Below are positions 47,352 to 58,891 of a DNA stretch of 64,000 nt, piece after piece. The stretch is taken from contig NC_135263.1 of NCBI RefSeq assembly GCF_964204865.1, positions 9,593,426 through 9,657,425 on the forward strand, read 5' to 3'. The DNA comes from Styela clava (lineage: Eukaryota; Chordata; Ascidiacea; Stolidobranchia; Styelidae). How positions within the stretch are numbered: position 1 is the first letter of the stretch; the number at the start of each line of letters is the position of its first letter. The notes below the pieces were generated by a model, which made no database searches, was not told the DNA's origin, and saw only the letters and a list, made by a program, of their open reading frames with translations. A program made the translations under genes and the position numbers.

Positions 47352-49518
47352 ATGCCTAACGTCAATCTCGCTCGTTACAATGGAAAAGAAGAATACCCAG
47401 ATTTGGAAAAACACAACAATCACATGGCTCACTGCCTTACCGAAGACATTTACAAAAGGATGAGAAGCAAGGAAACACCCAGCGGATTTAACATCGACGA
47501 CTGTATTCAAACTGGTGTCGACAACCCAGGTATGGTAATGTTATTTATCTACTAAATTCTTACTTATACAATGTAGAACTTCCTTTAAACCCGCCAATGG
47601 TTGTCAACCTCGTCTTGAACAAACATGCAAAAAGCACTAACCACAAGATTCTGACAAAACACTATGCAGGATATTGCCAGAATTAGTAATACATAATCAC
47701 CGAAATTCGAACTGTTGTTATTTCGAATATAATCCAAACTATTACATCATTTTGTACACTATCTTCATACTGACGTGAAATATTTGGTTATGACATTCTA
47801 CAGGTCACCCTTTCATTATGACGGTCGGTTGTGTAGCAGGAGACGAGGAATCGTACGAAACGTTCGCTGAATTATTCGACCAAGTGATTGAAGCCAGACA
47901 CAACGGTTACAAGAAAACAGATAAACATAAGACCGATCTCAACCCAGAAAACTTGAAGGTATTCACAATATTGTACAAGGTTATGCTAACTAATGATGTA
48001 ATTTTTTGATATATTAATGGTTTATATTCAAAATATCCTTTTAGGGAGGAGATAAATTAGACGAGAAATATGTTTTGTCTTCCCGTGTACGAACCGGACG
48101 AAGCATTCGCGGATATTGCCTTCCTCCGCACTGTACCCGCGCTGAGCGCCGAAAGGTCGAAGAAATTTCGTGCGAAGGTAACTTTCTAAAACCATTTATC
48201 ATACTTTTGTAAGATAGAACACAGAGAAAAGCAAAATATATATATTTCCGCAATTTGACAAATAAAAAGTGAAAAATTATTAGGAATATTTTTTCATAAC
48301 GAGTCCGCGATGACGGTATGGTGAATATATTCGTGTTGTATTGCCAATGTTCACATTTGAATATTTTCAGTATTTTTTTCCCTTTAGTTTATATAGTATT
48401 CTGGAATTATTCTATTTTTTGCGTAGCAATATATCAAATCAATACCAATATAATGTTTACTTATACTTTTCTTGTACTTTTCAGCTCTTGCCAAGCTTGA
48501 TGGAGAATTGAAAGGAAAATATTATTCACTGGCTAAGATGACTGATCAAGAGCAAGAGAAACTCATTGCAGATCATTTTCTTTTTGACAAGCCAGTCTCC
48601 CCATTGCTTCTATCTTCTAAAATGGCCCGAGATTGGCCAGATGCTCGTGGAATTTGGTAAGTCAATAATAGGCTTTTTCAAATGATAACATTTCATGAAT
48701 TTAGACGGTATGTTTGAAGCTAGGTATCAAAAGAGCAGCAAAGACTTACATAAATACGTCGTTCCGGTATACATACTTGATTTGCAATCGATATCGTGTG
48801 GCGGCCGACATGATTTATTTTCTCGTTTTCAAATAGGCACAACGACAAGAAAAACTTTCTTGTCTGGATCAACGAAGAAGATCATTTGAGAGTTATTTCG
48901 ATGCAGAAAGGAGGGAATATGAGAGAAGTTTTCTCTCGTTGGTGCGAGGGACTTGGCGAGGTAACATAAATATAGATCTGAGCTCATTCGATTGCATTTC
49001 AGCTTTTCATGTGAAACTAGCGGTTTAGCTGTGATTTAAATAAACATAACAATATTTTAACAGTTTGAAAAGCATATCAAGTCGGCTGGGTACGAATACA
49101 TGTGGAATGAGCACCTCGGCTACATCCTGACTTGTCCAAGCAACTTGGGTACTGGAGTTCGTGCGGGCGTTCATTTGAAAATCCCCCTACTTTCTCAACA
49201 TCCAAAATTCGAAATGCTTCTTAAGAAACTCCGGCTTCAAAAACGGGGAACTGGTACGGCAGTATTTTTATGTTTTCTAAAATATGTTATTATTAGTTTT
49301 ATAACAAATTTATTAAATAATTTGTTTTTTCAGGCGGAGTAGACACCGCGGCTGAAGGCGGTACTTTTGATATCTCAAACGCTGATCGACTGGGATTCTC
49401 CGAAGTAGAACTAGTCCAAATGGTAATAGACGGAGTAGAATTTATGATCAGCTGTGAGAAGAAATTGGAATCCGGACAGAGCATCGACTCAGACGTCGAC
49501 AAACAGAAGCAAAAGTAG
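47352..49518 (+). CDS. CK: Cytosolic-type creatine kinase
   Basis: Seven exons: 47352-47529, 47804-47958, 48045-48177, 48485-48656, 48837-48960, 49064-49253, 49334-49518; phases agree, giving 378 residues, the normal length. It transfers phosphate between ATP and creatine. There is no transit peptide, so it is cytosolic type. The N-terminal helical domain runs to about residue 100 ([20 protein letters not shown]). The catalytic domain has [68 protein letters not shown] with the catalytic Glu pair, the reactive-cysteine motif CPSNLGTG, and the specificity loop RGTGGVDTAA. All catalytic residues are in place. The final exon is present again twice downstream as orphan copies. The poly(A) signal is at 49941. 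Confidence 0.98.
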
Positions 49519-49940
49519 ACTGATGCACCAACTATCTTTCACAAAAGTTTACGGTCTTCATCTAAATTTATCATATAGATAGATTATGCTATAATGTCTG
49601 CAACTATTATAATATATTACCTGCATGATTTACCGGTTATTTATCGATATTATCACACCCCATATATTTATTTGTCATTTAATTAGTATAACATTTCCAT
49701 ATAAGTAATTATAAACATTTAAATATTTATTTTTGGTTCTAAATATGTGATTTTTACTAGTATTAGAAAATTAGGTTACCGTAATTTAACATCACACTTT
49801 CGTTTGACGGATCCCTAGTTTTCTATATGTGTGATTTCATAATTCATTATTTTATTTCGGTTTTAATTATTTAAATTGGTAATATTTATGAGTTTAATAT
49901 TATGTTACTTAATGTTAAGTTAGAAAAATTATTAGTTATA

Positions 49941-49946
49941 AATAAA
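49941..49946 (+). terminator. Poly(A) signal of creatine kinase
   Basis: AATAAA about 0.42 kb after the stop codon. The same site recurs after the orphan exon in unit 2 (near 55854); unit 3 reads ATAAAAAAAA at this place. Confidence 0.55.
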
Positions 49947-50623
49947 ATATCATCATCTAGTACTTGATCTTTGGTTATAATATACCGAGCAACCAACAGC
50001 TATGTGAGGGATGAGGCGACGCGACAAGTAGATTACTGAAAAAGAAAGCGGATCATACCGCCAGCGCAGTCGAAGAAATTATCCTGGGTTAATGACACCT
50101 TCTTACTGTACATGTCTGTCCATGTCTATGTACTGTCCATCACCTACCTCTATTGATTGGCGGCTTTCGGTTCGGGTGTTATACCTATATATACTTCCTA
50201 TTGTAACATACAATTGATGCAGCCACCATTCAGCACGGTCATAACACGGTACAGTTATCCAGTAAGCCCAATTGCAAATCATGAAGATATGTACAACTTT
50301 ATTTTCAAATGTTACATCAGCATAATTATCTCTTGTTCTTTATCGGATAATAATGGAAAACGTGTGTTGTCACTTTTTTATTGTTGTCATACGAATTCCT
50401 TTCATACATATATATATAAAATTTCAAGAGCATCAATTACAATATTTACCATTAATGACATTATTATAGCGAACATTTAAATAGAATATTAAACAAAAGT
50501 CACATTTCTAGTGAGCATGCAATGGATCAACACTTTCACTAATTTATAAATAATGCTTGGTTGAATAGTAAGTAAGCATTCCTTGAATATAGTGGATTGA
50601 AGTGTATCGACGAAAAGTATGAT

Positions 50624-52225
50624 CTATGTTTGAGGCGTTTTGATTATATCTTTATTCAATTCTTTTGCTATAACCTCTCCTACTTGTGAACCTGTGGCCA
50701 GATCAGTTCCATTTGACTTCTGTTTTTTCGGACCTGCAGTAAAAGCGACAATAATTGTTGAGTGGAAAGTTTATAAAAATCTTGAATCCAGTAAAGAACC
50801 AGTTAACACTATTTTATTTACAGGTAAGTAAGTAAGATTAATAAGTAAATGATACTCACATAATTTACAGCAAAATCTTACTGCGTAGTCCTCACAGCAT
50901 ATTCCCTCCGGTTGTTTTTCATTCTTGCAAATTAGGCCAACCTGAGTGTCCACCACCATGTCAACATTGCCACCCGATTGCCAGGAGTCCTGAGTTGCCA
51001 CAACAATGGCATCAATCGCAGTTGGTTTCTCACATACCTTGTCCTGGTTTTGGCTTACCAGATCTGACAAAAGCTCGTAGTCGCCTGTACTGTCGGTAGG
51101 ATCATCTACGTCATACCAGTCTGTCCAATCGTAGCCTTCTTCGTCGCACTTCGGCACTGCAATGAATACAAAAAAGTCATGTGGCCAGTTAGATAACATC
51201 TCAAATACCAAATAATATTGAATAGTTAACAGACGACATTGCCTTTAAAGGGCTTGTGTGGCGTATGGCAAATAAAGTGAATGAAAATTCCATCCAATGT
51301 AAACTTACATTTCGGACAGCAGAATCTGATTTTCAGATCTGGGCATTTTCTATCTCCTCGGTCATTGATACAGGCAACTCCTCCAGTGGGAGGATAAATA
51401 ACCAACTGTTGCGCCAATGGTGGTGGATCATTGGGATTTACCAACTCAAAGTGTTGCGCCACTGGATTCTCACATGGTTTCCTAGGAAAAGACGACCATG
51501 TCTCCCAATCACCAGTTACGCTTGGATCATCCCTGTCTAACCAACCGCTCCAATCCCCGTTTTGACATTTAGGAATAACACCGAGTTCTGTGACATACCA
51601 AAGATATTAGTTACAAATTTGAAAGATAAAAAAAAAATTAACAAACACTAAAATAGATAAATACAAGTATAAATGGGTTGACCCATTTTCAAACACACGT
51701 TTTTCGCTACAAATATTTATTGTCATTTTCAGATAAATCGTAAATGATATTATTGTATAGCATAATTTTGGCCATAATCCATACGTCAGCGCACTTGTAT
51801 TCTAACTAAAGTACAGGATTTGTAAATCAACATTTTCTCATGTTAAACGAGTTTAAACGGAGAAATTGATATAAATTTTAATAAAACATTTGTTTAACTA
51901 AATGGGAGTATTTGTGCTTATGTGGCCTGGTAGGGCACTGGTCTAGCAACCATTATTACCTAATGAAATTATTTTTTAAAATTTTTTAATCGTCACTGTT
52001 GTCGGAGATACCAAAATGCGAGCTGTATAAGATGTATAAGAATTTAGAACCTTTCAAACAATGTATTAAATAATTCTCGTGAAGATTATGTGCCTTCTTG
52101 TAATAAATTCGGTGTGTAAATTGTAAAATTTTGTATTATATTGTAAAAATATACTTACGGGCACTGCTCTGATCCACGAACATCAACACAGTAAAACAAC
52201 AGGACAAAATAATTTTGAACATCAT
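50624..52225 (-). CDS. Secreted protein with two WxxW domains, copy 1
   Basis: Four minus-strand exons, all phase 1: 52225-52159, 51587-51309, 51156-50860, 50733-50624; 250 residues. Residues 1-22 form a signal peptide (MMFKIILSCCFTVLMFVDQSSA). Two domains of the mucin-type WxxW family (Pfam Mucin2_WxxW; also in CILP and mucins) follow, one per exon. Domain 1 has CQNGDWSGWLDRDDPS, GVACIN and KIRFCCP. Domain 2 has CDEEGYDWTDWYDVDDPTDS, GLICKN and CCEDYAVRFCCK. The last exon is a short tail (CPKKQKSNG). Paired cysteines and the W..W motif are intact. A TATA box (CTATAAAG, 52300-52293) lies about 70 bp upstream. The family is extracellular or mucus-associated; the exact role is unknown. It is tail-to-tail with creatine kinase exon 7. 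Intron 3 (126 bp) has a stop codon in this copy. Confidence 0.9.
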
Positions 52226-54120
52226 TTTTTAGCGATTTCGTTATTTGTTCAAGTTTAAAACAAATAGGTATGGCAAAAGTCGGTGCTGCTAGCTTTATAG
52301 TAAAATAGTTCCGGTAATGAATCATTATATTAACCGCTGCTTGTTTTTGTAATAATAAAAAAAAGATGAGTAAAAATTACTCAATCAACTATTAGTGCAC
52401 ATTAATTAAAACTGCATAATTAAGAAAATTATATTCAAACGCAAATACGGTTTATTTAAACGTGTGTTACATCAACATGTATTAAACAGTTTTAAAGTGC
52501 AGCCTGTAATTTAGATCGACAACCGACAACCCAGTGTTCAAACTAGATGGTATTACATAACCGAATGAATCGAGGCGCAGTACTTACCACTTCATGGCGG
52601 CTCCCGCCACGAACGAACCGCGCCGTCACTTGCCATGATTTTATGGCGGTAGCACCGGTATATTCACACAGTCATGTAACAGTTTTAGTTTTCCATGCGG
52701 AATTATATCTACTTAAACCTGGAACCTAACCCCAAATTAATCAAAACTGTATCCATAAGGAAGATGTTCCATTTTACCCAAAGTTTGTCACCATAAGGTA
52801 TTCTGCCATTACAGCCTACATGCTATGATTTGTGGAAGCTCAGTTTTACCCACCATGGTTTTCAATTTGATTTTACGCTGCCTCACGCCATTGGTTTGTG
52901 GCAGCCAAAAAATCAGCCGCCATTAACATAAAAAATTATCTCAATTCCGCATAGCTTGGTCGAACTTTATCGGCAAATATTTATTTGGTAGGATTCAAAA
53001 TTTTTGGAATTTGTTACCAATGTTTTGTTGAATGACTATCACTACCTGAATACGTTTCGACATAGGAAAACTATAGAGGATGTTTGTGTTTAATACACAG
53101 ATGCAAGAAAAATAGAGTGCGGCTGTCTTCAAGTTTTAAAAAAATTAAACCAAAAAATCACTGCGTCGCACTATCGGCCTTCAATTTGTTAATTGTACGC
53201 ATTTTTCATTTCTATAGAGGTATAGAGAACAGGAAATATTTATTCCGCTATCGCAAAATGCGAGATAAACGCACACTAACTAATAAGTAATGCATTTCCA
53301 CCTATTATAAAAGTATTTTTATTACGAATAAAAGTTTCATAACAGACCGTGTTATTCATATATATAATATGAAAAGTCAAAAAATTTTCAGATGTCTCAG
53401 TAATATTCAATATTCTCGTCCAACTACGCTTCCTTATTAGACATTGTTATTCCTGTCTATTGGCCAGTGATATAACTAACTACCGACGGGTGGTTTCATC
53501 TTGAGCCAATTTACGCCAATAAAATGTTGGTGTGCATATGTGTGGTAGCACTAACATTAAATAATATTGTAAAAATTGTCTGATATTTCCTTGCGACCGA
53601 TTTGATTTTCAAACGGGAAACAAACGGGCGACGTGAATGATCGTGAATTATTAAAGGAAGTAAATGACGAATAACTCAAATATTTGATTTAGTTATACAA
53701 GATCCTTTCTTTCAGAGCAGGAAGTAAGACGTCCGAAAGTATCGTTTCGTCTCAATTTATTCTTCACAATCAACTTTGCAAACGATTGAAGCGTAATGGA
53801 CCGTCATATAGGTACAAATGATCTTTTTCAATTACAAATAGTCTCACAGGTTGGTGAAGAAAATGCAAAGCATTACAAAATTTTGACAAATTTGGTCGGG
53901 ATGGGAATTTGTCCCCAATAGCCATTTGAATTAGTCAAAATCAAGGCTTTTCAGTATAACTCTGGCGTACATGAAAAGCTAAAGATGAAGGCGCACCAAT
54001 TCAGTGTTGACTAGCTTTACCATAGATATCTTTCATCAAAATCTATGCCAATGGCTAACATCTTTTCAGGATAAATATTATACAAACAAGAAAGTAGACC
54101 AATAATTGACGCCAAACAAC
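52226..54120. other. Unit 1 spacer upstream of the WxxW gene
   Basis: Contains the WxxW promoter (TATA at 52293-52300), then non-coding DNA. On the minus strand near 52600 is GCCGCCATGAAGTG/GTAAGT, a strong start context followed by a donor-like site. Its phase does not fit the WxxW exons, so I do not call it. It is nearly identical to 58892-60788 in unit 2. Confidence 0.5.
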
Positions 54121-54371
54121 CAGGGGCCTAGCCAGAAATTTTCAAAGGCGGGTGTTCTGAATTTTTTTGCCAAGTTAGATCGAAACCGCTAGCGGGTCCG
54201 ATCGAACGCTGGAATAGGCGTGTTTTTAGTAGTCTTGGGGGCCTAAAAAGCATTTCAAGTTACAGAAAATTGCTATATTTGATACAGAAAAATGATTTTA
54301 TTTTTTTTGTATTATAAAAAAAGGGGGGGGGGGGGGGTCGACCCGCCAACCACCCCCTGGTTACGCCACTG
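54121..54371. mobile_element. hAT-like MITE in unit 1
   Basis: 251-bp element with ends CAGGGGCCTAGCC and, from the right, CAGTGGCGTAACC. Flanks CAAACAAC (54113-54120) and CAAACAAT (54372-54379) agree at 7 of 8. It contains a poly-G run near 54325. The same insertion is in unit 2, so it predates the duplication. Confidence 0.75.
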
Positions 54372-55224
54372 CAAACAATAGACTTTGTGCCAATTTACAA
54401 AAAATTTATTAAACGAATTCATTCAAATCATTATCACTCTTTCTATCTCAGACAATATTTTCAAAATCTCCGGGCTACGTATTAAAATATGTTTGGCACC
54501 CTTTCAATATCTTGGAATTCCATATTCATTAATTTTAACCACTGATGCCACTAATTGTTTTCACCTACCTTTCAATAAATTACTTTGTATACAAAAATGC
54601 AAGCCAATTTAGGCGACACTAAAACATCAAAAACCAGAATAATTTTATTGGAGAACATTTTCATATATAAAGGCTCTTCACAACCTGTCACTCATAAGTT
54701 ATGAGGTGGTATGCCTCAGATTTAGAATGACCAGAACCTTTCCATTTCGGCATCTTATACATTCAATTTTATCAGCTGTAGGTAGGCTAAGTAAGCTAGT
54801 GGACATGGGTTGAACATCAGATCAAAACTGACATCCTCAACATGGTTAAATCCAAATCAGAGACCATTAGTACACTCCAAAATCAAGGAACACCACACTT
54901 CGAAACATTTATTTCACGCTTTCCTAAGAATGGATGTCAGATGAAGCATTTCCAGACATGCCTTTTATAAAATTCGGACACTCAATGAAAAGGATTACAT
55001 GGGAACACAGAGAAACCTAACTCAAGGCCTACGTTTCCAGTGCATGCTGAAAAAAGCATTCGCCTTGTGACCTGGCTCCGAATTTACAGTCTTGAATATT
55101 CGCGCATTGACCAATTTGGCCGCCGTAATATCGAGAATAATAATAGGCAGTCTTTTTATATTTGATAAAATATGTTATATCCATTATTAGTTTTATAACA
55201 AATCTAAATGATTTGTTCTTTCAG

Positions 55225-55409
55225 GTGGAGTAGACACCCCGGCTGACTGTGGTACTTTTGATATCTCAAATGCTGATCGACTGGGATTCTCGGAAGTAGA
55301 ACTAGTCCAAATGGTAATAGACGGAGTAGAACTTATGATCAGCTGTGAGAAGAAATTGGAATCCGGACAGAGCATCGACTCCGACATCGACAAACAGAAG
55401 CAAAAGTAG
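55225..55409 (+). pseudogene. Orphan creatine kinase terminal exon, unit 2
   Basis: 185-bp copy of creatine kinase exon 7 with intact acceptor (TTCTTTCAG), the same entry phase and the same stop. It encodes [15 protein letters not shown] then the rest of the C terminus with few changes (A to P, E to D, G to C, F to L, V to I). No exons 1-6 lie upstream in this unit. It is either a non-functional relic or an alternative last exon reached from exon 6 at 49253. Confidence 0.85.
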
Positions 55410-55875
55410 ACTGATGCAGTTTTCCCACTACCTTTCACAAAAGTTTACGGTCTTCATCTAAATTTATTCTATAGATTATGCTATAATGTCTGCAACTAGT
55501 ATATATTACCTGCATGATTTACTGGTTATTTATTGATATTATTACACCCATATATATATTTATTTGTCCCATTCACGGTATATATTTGTTTCGGCTATTC
55601 AACTAGTATGACATTTCCATATAAGTAATTATTAACATTTAAATATTTATTTTTGGTTCTAAATATGTGATTTTTTACTAGTATTAAGTTACCGTAATTT
55701 AACAGCACACTTTCGTTTGACGAATCCCTAGTTTTCTATATGTGTGATTTCATAATTCATTATTTTATTTCAGTTTTAATTATTTAAATTGGCAATATTC
55801 ATGAGTTCAATATTATGTTACTTAATGTTGAGTTAGAAAAATTATTAGTAATAAATAAAATATCATCATCTAGTA

Positions 55876-56602
55876 CAGGGGTTCTCAGCCTGGGGTTCGC
55901 GAACCCCCAGGGGTTCACGAGAAAATTTTCAGGGATACTTGGAAGACAGTTGAGTTTTCGTGTGTTGCTATTTTTTAATATCCTTTAACGAAGAAAGTAA
56001 CTAGAAGAGGAAAACAAGAGAGCTACGCCCAAATATATGGACACGTCTATCGCAGTACAGTACGGTTTACCGTACCGTCAGATCACAGTCTACAAATATA
56101 TTCACACCAAGCGAAGCTGCACAGTAGGACACAAAATGGCGTCCGATGTCCGCTGAACGTTTAATGACGTCATAGCAAACAAAAACAAATCTCACAGAGC
56201 TATCAGAAATATTTGAAATGAAAAAAAGTAATAGCCTTCTGGGGAAAAATATAATCTTTACTCACTGAAAATTTCAAAGCAATTGGTCCAGTAATCAACG
56301 AGAAAAGCGATTTTTTTCATAACGATACCAAGAAGAAGACAAATAAGAACAAGAACAACAAAAATACCAAAACGATCGTTATGTCCACTAACGTGTCCAA
56401 TAAGTACAAACTGAAACTCAGCGTACATTTTCCCTGATCTTACGTTGTTGTGATTGAGACGCAAGAATGTGCAGCAAATTGTTAGTCAATATGTCACGAT
56501 TCAGTTTGGTGTCTGATAACTGGGGGTTCGCGTTGATTGTTTCGTGACCCGGGGGGGGGGGGGGGGGGGGGTACTTAACAGAGAAAAGGTTGAGAACCCC
56601 TG
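55876..56602. mobile_element. hAT element inserted in unit 2 only
   Basis: 727-bp element with inverted ends CAGGGGTTCTCAGCC and GTTGAGAACCCCTG and a perfect 8-bp duplication ATCTAGTA (55868-55875, 56603-56610). Unit 1 (near 49958) and unit 3 (near 62545) have the uninterrupted site. It contains a long poly-G run near 56550 and no transposase. Confidence 0.95.
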
Positions 56603-57027
56603 ATCTAGTACTTGATCTTTGGTTATGATATACCGAACAACCAACAGCTATGTGAGGGATGAGGCGACGCGACAAGTAGATTACTGAAAAAGAAAGCGGA
56701 TCATACCGCCAGCGCAGTCGAAGAAATTATCCTGGGTTAATGACACCTTCTTACTGTACATCCAAGAACCATCACCTCTATTGATCGGCGGCTTTCGGTC
56801 GGGTGTTATACCTCTACGTTTTAATGTAACATGCAATTGATGCAATCACCATTCAGCACGGTCATAACACGGTACAGTTATCCAGTAAGACCAATTGCAA
56901 ATCATGAAGATACGTACAATTTCATTTTTAAATGTTACATCAGTATAATTATCTTTAATTCTTTATCGGATAATAATGGAAAACGTATGTTGTCTCTTTT
57001 TTATTGTTGTCATACGAATTCTTTTCA

Positions 57028-57052
57028 TACATATATATATATATATATACAC
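57028..57052. repeat. TA/CA microsatellite
   Basis: A (TA)n run followed by ACACAT near the WxxW gene 3' flank. It is shorter in unit 1 (near 50410) and intermediate in unit 3 (near 62970), so it varies in length between units. Confidence 0.7.
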
Positions 57053-57260
57053 ATAAAATTTCAAGAGGATCACTTACAATATCTACCATTAATGACATTA
57101 TTATAGCGAACATTTAAATAGAATATTAAACAAAAGTCACATTTCTAGTGAGCATGCAATGGATCAACACTTGCACTAATTTATAAATAATGCTTGGTTG
57201 AATAGTAAGTATGCATTCCTTGAATATAGTGGATTGAAGTGTATCGACGAAAAGTGTGAT

Positions 57261-58891
57261 CTATGTTTGAGGCGTTTTGATTATATCTTTATTCAATTCT
57301 TTTGCTATAACCTCTCCTACTTGTGAACCTGTGGTCAGATCAGTTCCAATTGGCTTCTGTTTTTTTGGACCTGCAGTAAAAACGACAATAATTGTTGAGT
57401 GCAAAGTTTGTAAAAGACTTGAATCCAGTAACGAACCAGTTAACACTATTTTATTTACAGATAAGTAAGTGAGAATAATAAGTAAATGATACTCACATAA
57501 TTTACAGCAAAATCTTACTGCGTAGTCCTCACAGCATATTCCCTCCGGTTGTTTTTCATTCTTGCAAATTAGGCCAACCTGAGTGTCCACCACCATGTCA
57601 ACATTGCCACCCGATTGCCAGGAGTCCTGAGTTGCCACAACGATGGCATCAATCGCAGTTGGTTTCTCACATACCCTGTCCTGGTTTTGGCTTACCAGAT
57701 CTGACAAAAGCTCGTAGTCACCTGTACTGTCGGTAGGATCATCTACGTCATACCAGTCTGTCCAATCGTACCCTTCTTCGTCGCACTTCGGCGCTGCAAC
57801 GAATACAAAAAAGTCGTGTGGCCAGTTAGATAACATCTTAAATACCAAATAATATTGAATAGTTAACAGACGACATTGCCTTTAAAGGGCTTGTGTGGCG
57901 TATGGCAAATAAAGTGAATGAAAATTCCATCCAATGTAAACTTACCTTTCGGACAGCAGAATCTGATTTTCAGATCTGGGCATTTTCTATCTCCTCGGTC
58001 ATTGATACAGGCAACTCCTCCAGCGGGAGGAAAAATAACCAACTGTTGCGCCAATGGTGGTGGATCATTGGGATTTATCAACTCAAAGTGTTGCGCCACT
58101 GGATTTTCACACGGTTTCCTAGGAAAAGACGACCATGTCTCCCAATCACCAGTTAAGCTTGGATCATCTCTGTCTAACCAACCGCTCCAATCCCCGTTTT
58201 GACATTTAGGGATAACACCAAGTTCTGTGACATACGAAAGATATTAGTTACAAATTTGAAAGATAAAAAAAAATTAACAAACACTAAAATAGATAAATAC
58301 AAGTATATATGGGTTGCCCCATTTTCAAACACAAGTAAAAGCAATCGTTCACCGTATTTTAATCGTTTTTCGCTACAAATATTTATTGCCATTTTCAGAT
58401 AAATCGTAAATGATATTATTGTATAGCATAATTTTGGCCATAATCCATACTTCAGCGCACTTGTATTCTAACTAAAGAACAGGATTTGTAAATCAACATT
58501 TTCTCGTGTTAAACGAGTTTAAACGGAGAAATTGATATAAATTTTAATAAAACACTTGTTTAACTAAATGGGAGTATTTGTGCTTATGTGGCCTGGTAGG
58601 GCACTGGTCTAGCAACCATTATTACCTAATGAAATTATTTTTTAAATTTTTTTAATCGTCACTGTTGTCGGAGATACCAAAATGCGAGCTGTATAAGATG
58701 TATAAGAATTTAGAACCTCTCAAACAATGTATTAAATAATTCTCGTGAAGATTATGTGCCTTCTTGTAATAAATTCGGTGTGTAAATTGTAAAATTTTGT
58801 ATTATATTGTAAAAATATACTTACGGGCACTGCTCTGATCCACGAACATCAACACAGTAAAACAACAGGACAAAATAATTTTGAACATCAT
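57261..58891 (-). CDS. Secreted protein with two WxxW domains, copy 2
   Basis: Same four-exon structure as copy 1: 58891-58825, 58224-57946, 57793-57497, 57370-57261, 250 residues. Signal peptide and both WxxW domains are intact. Compared with copy 1 there are a few changes, for example the residue joining exons 2 and 3 (Leu to Ala), and PIGTDLTTGSQ in the tail. Here intron 3 (126 bp) has no stop and keeps the frame, so a retained intron would add 42 residues between KLC and PKKQK. TATA box CTATAAAG at 58970-58963. Lies between an orphan creatine kinase exon and the spacer of unit 2. Confidence 0.9.

Larger units (their letters stand above)
49258..55145. repeat. Tandem array unit 1 (~5.9 kb)
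   Basis: Starts at GGCAGT, 5 bp after creatine kinase exon 6, and runs to the next GGCAGT-containing junction. In order it holds creatine kinase exon 7 and 3' UTR (+), a WxxW-domain gene (-), a ~2.9 kb spacer and a hAT MITE. The same order recurs in units 2 and 3. Confidence 0.9.

Noticed and set aside
52590-52625. Minus-strand start in strong context followed by a donor (GCCGCCATGAAGTG/GT)
   Set aside because: Phase 2 does not fit the phase 1 WxxW exon 2, and no other partner exon is visible.
54325-54340. Poly-G runs (also near 56550 and 60990)
   Set aside because: Simple homopolymers within MITE/hAT sequence, prone to sequencing error; no biological claim is made.
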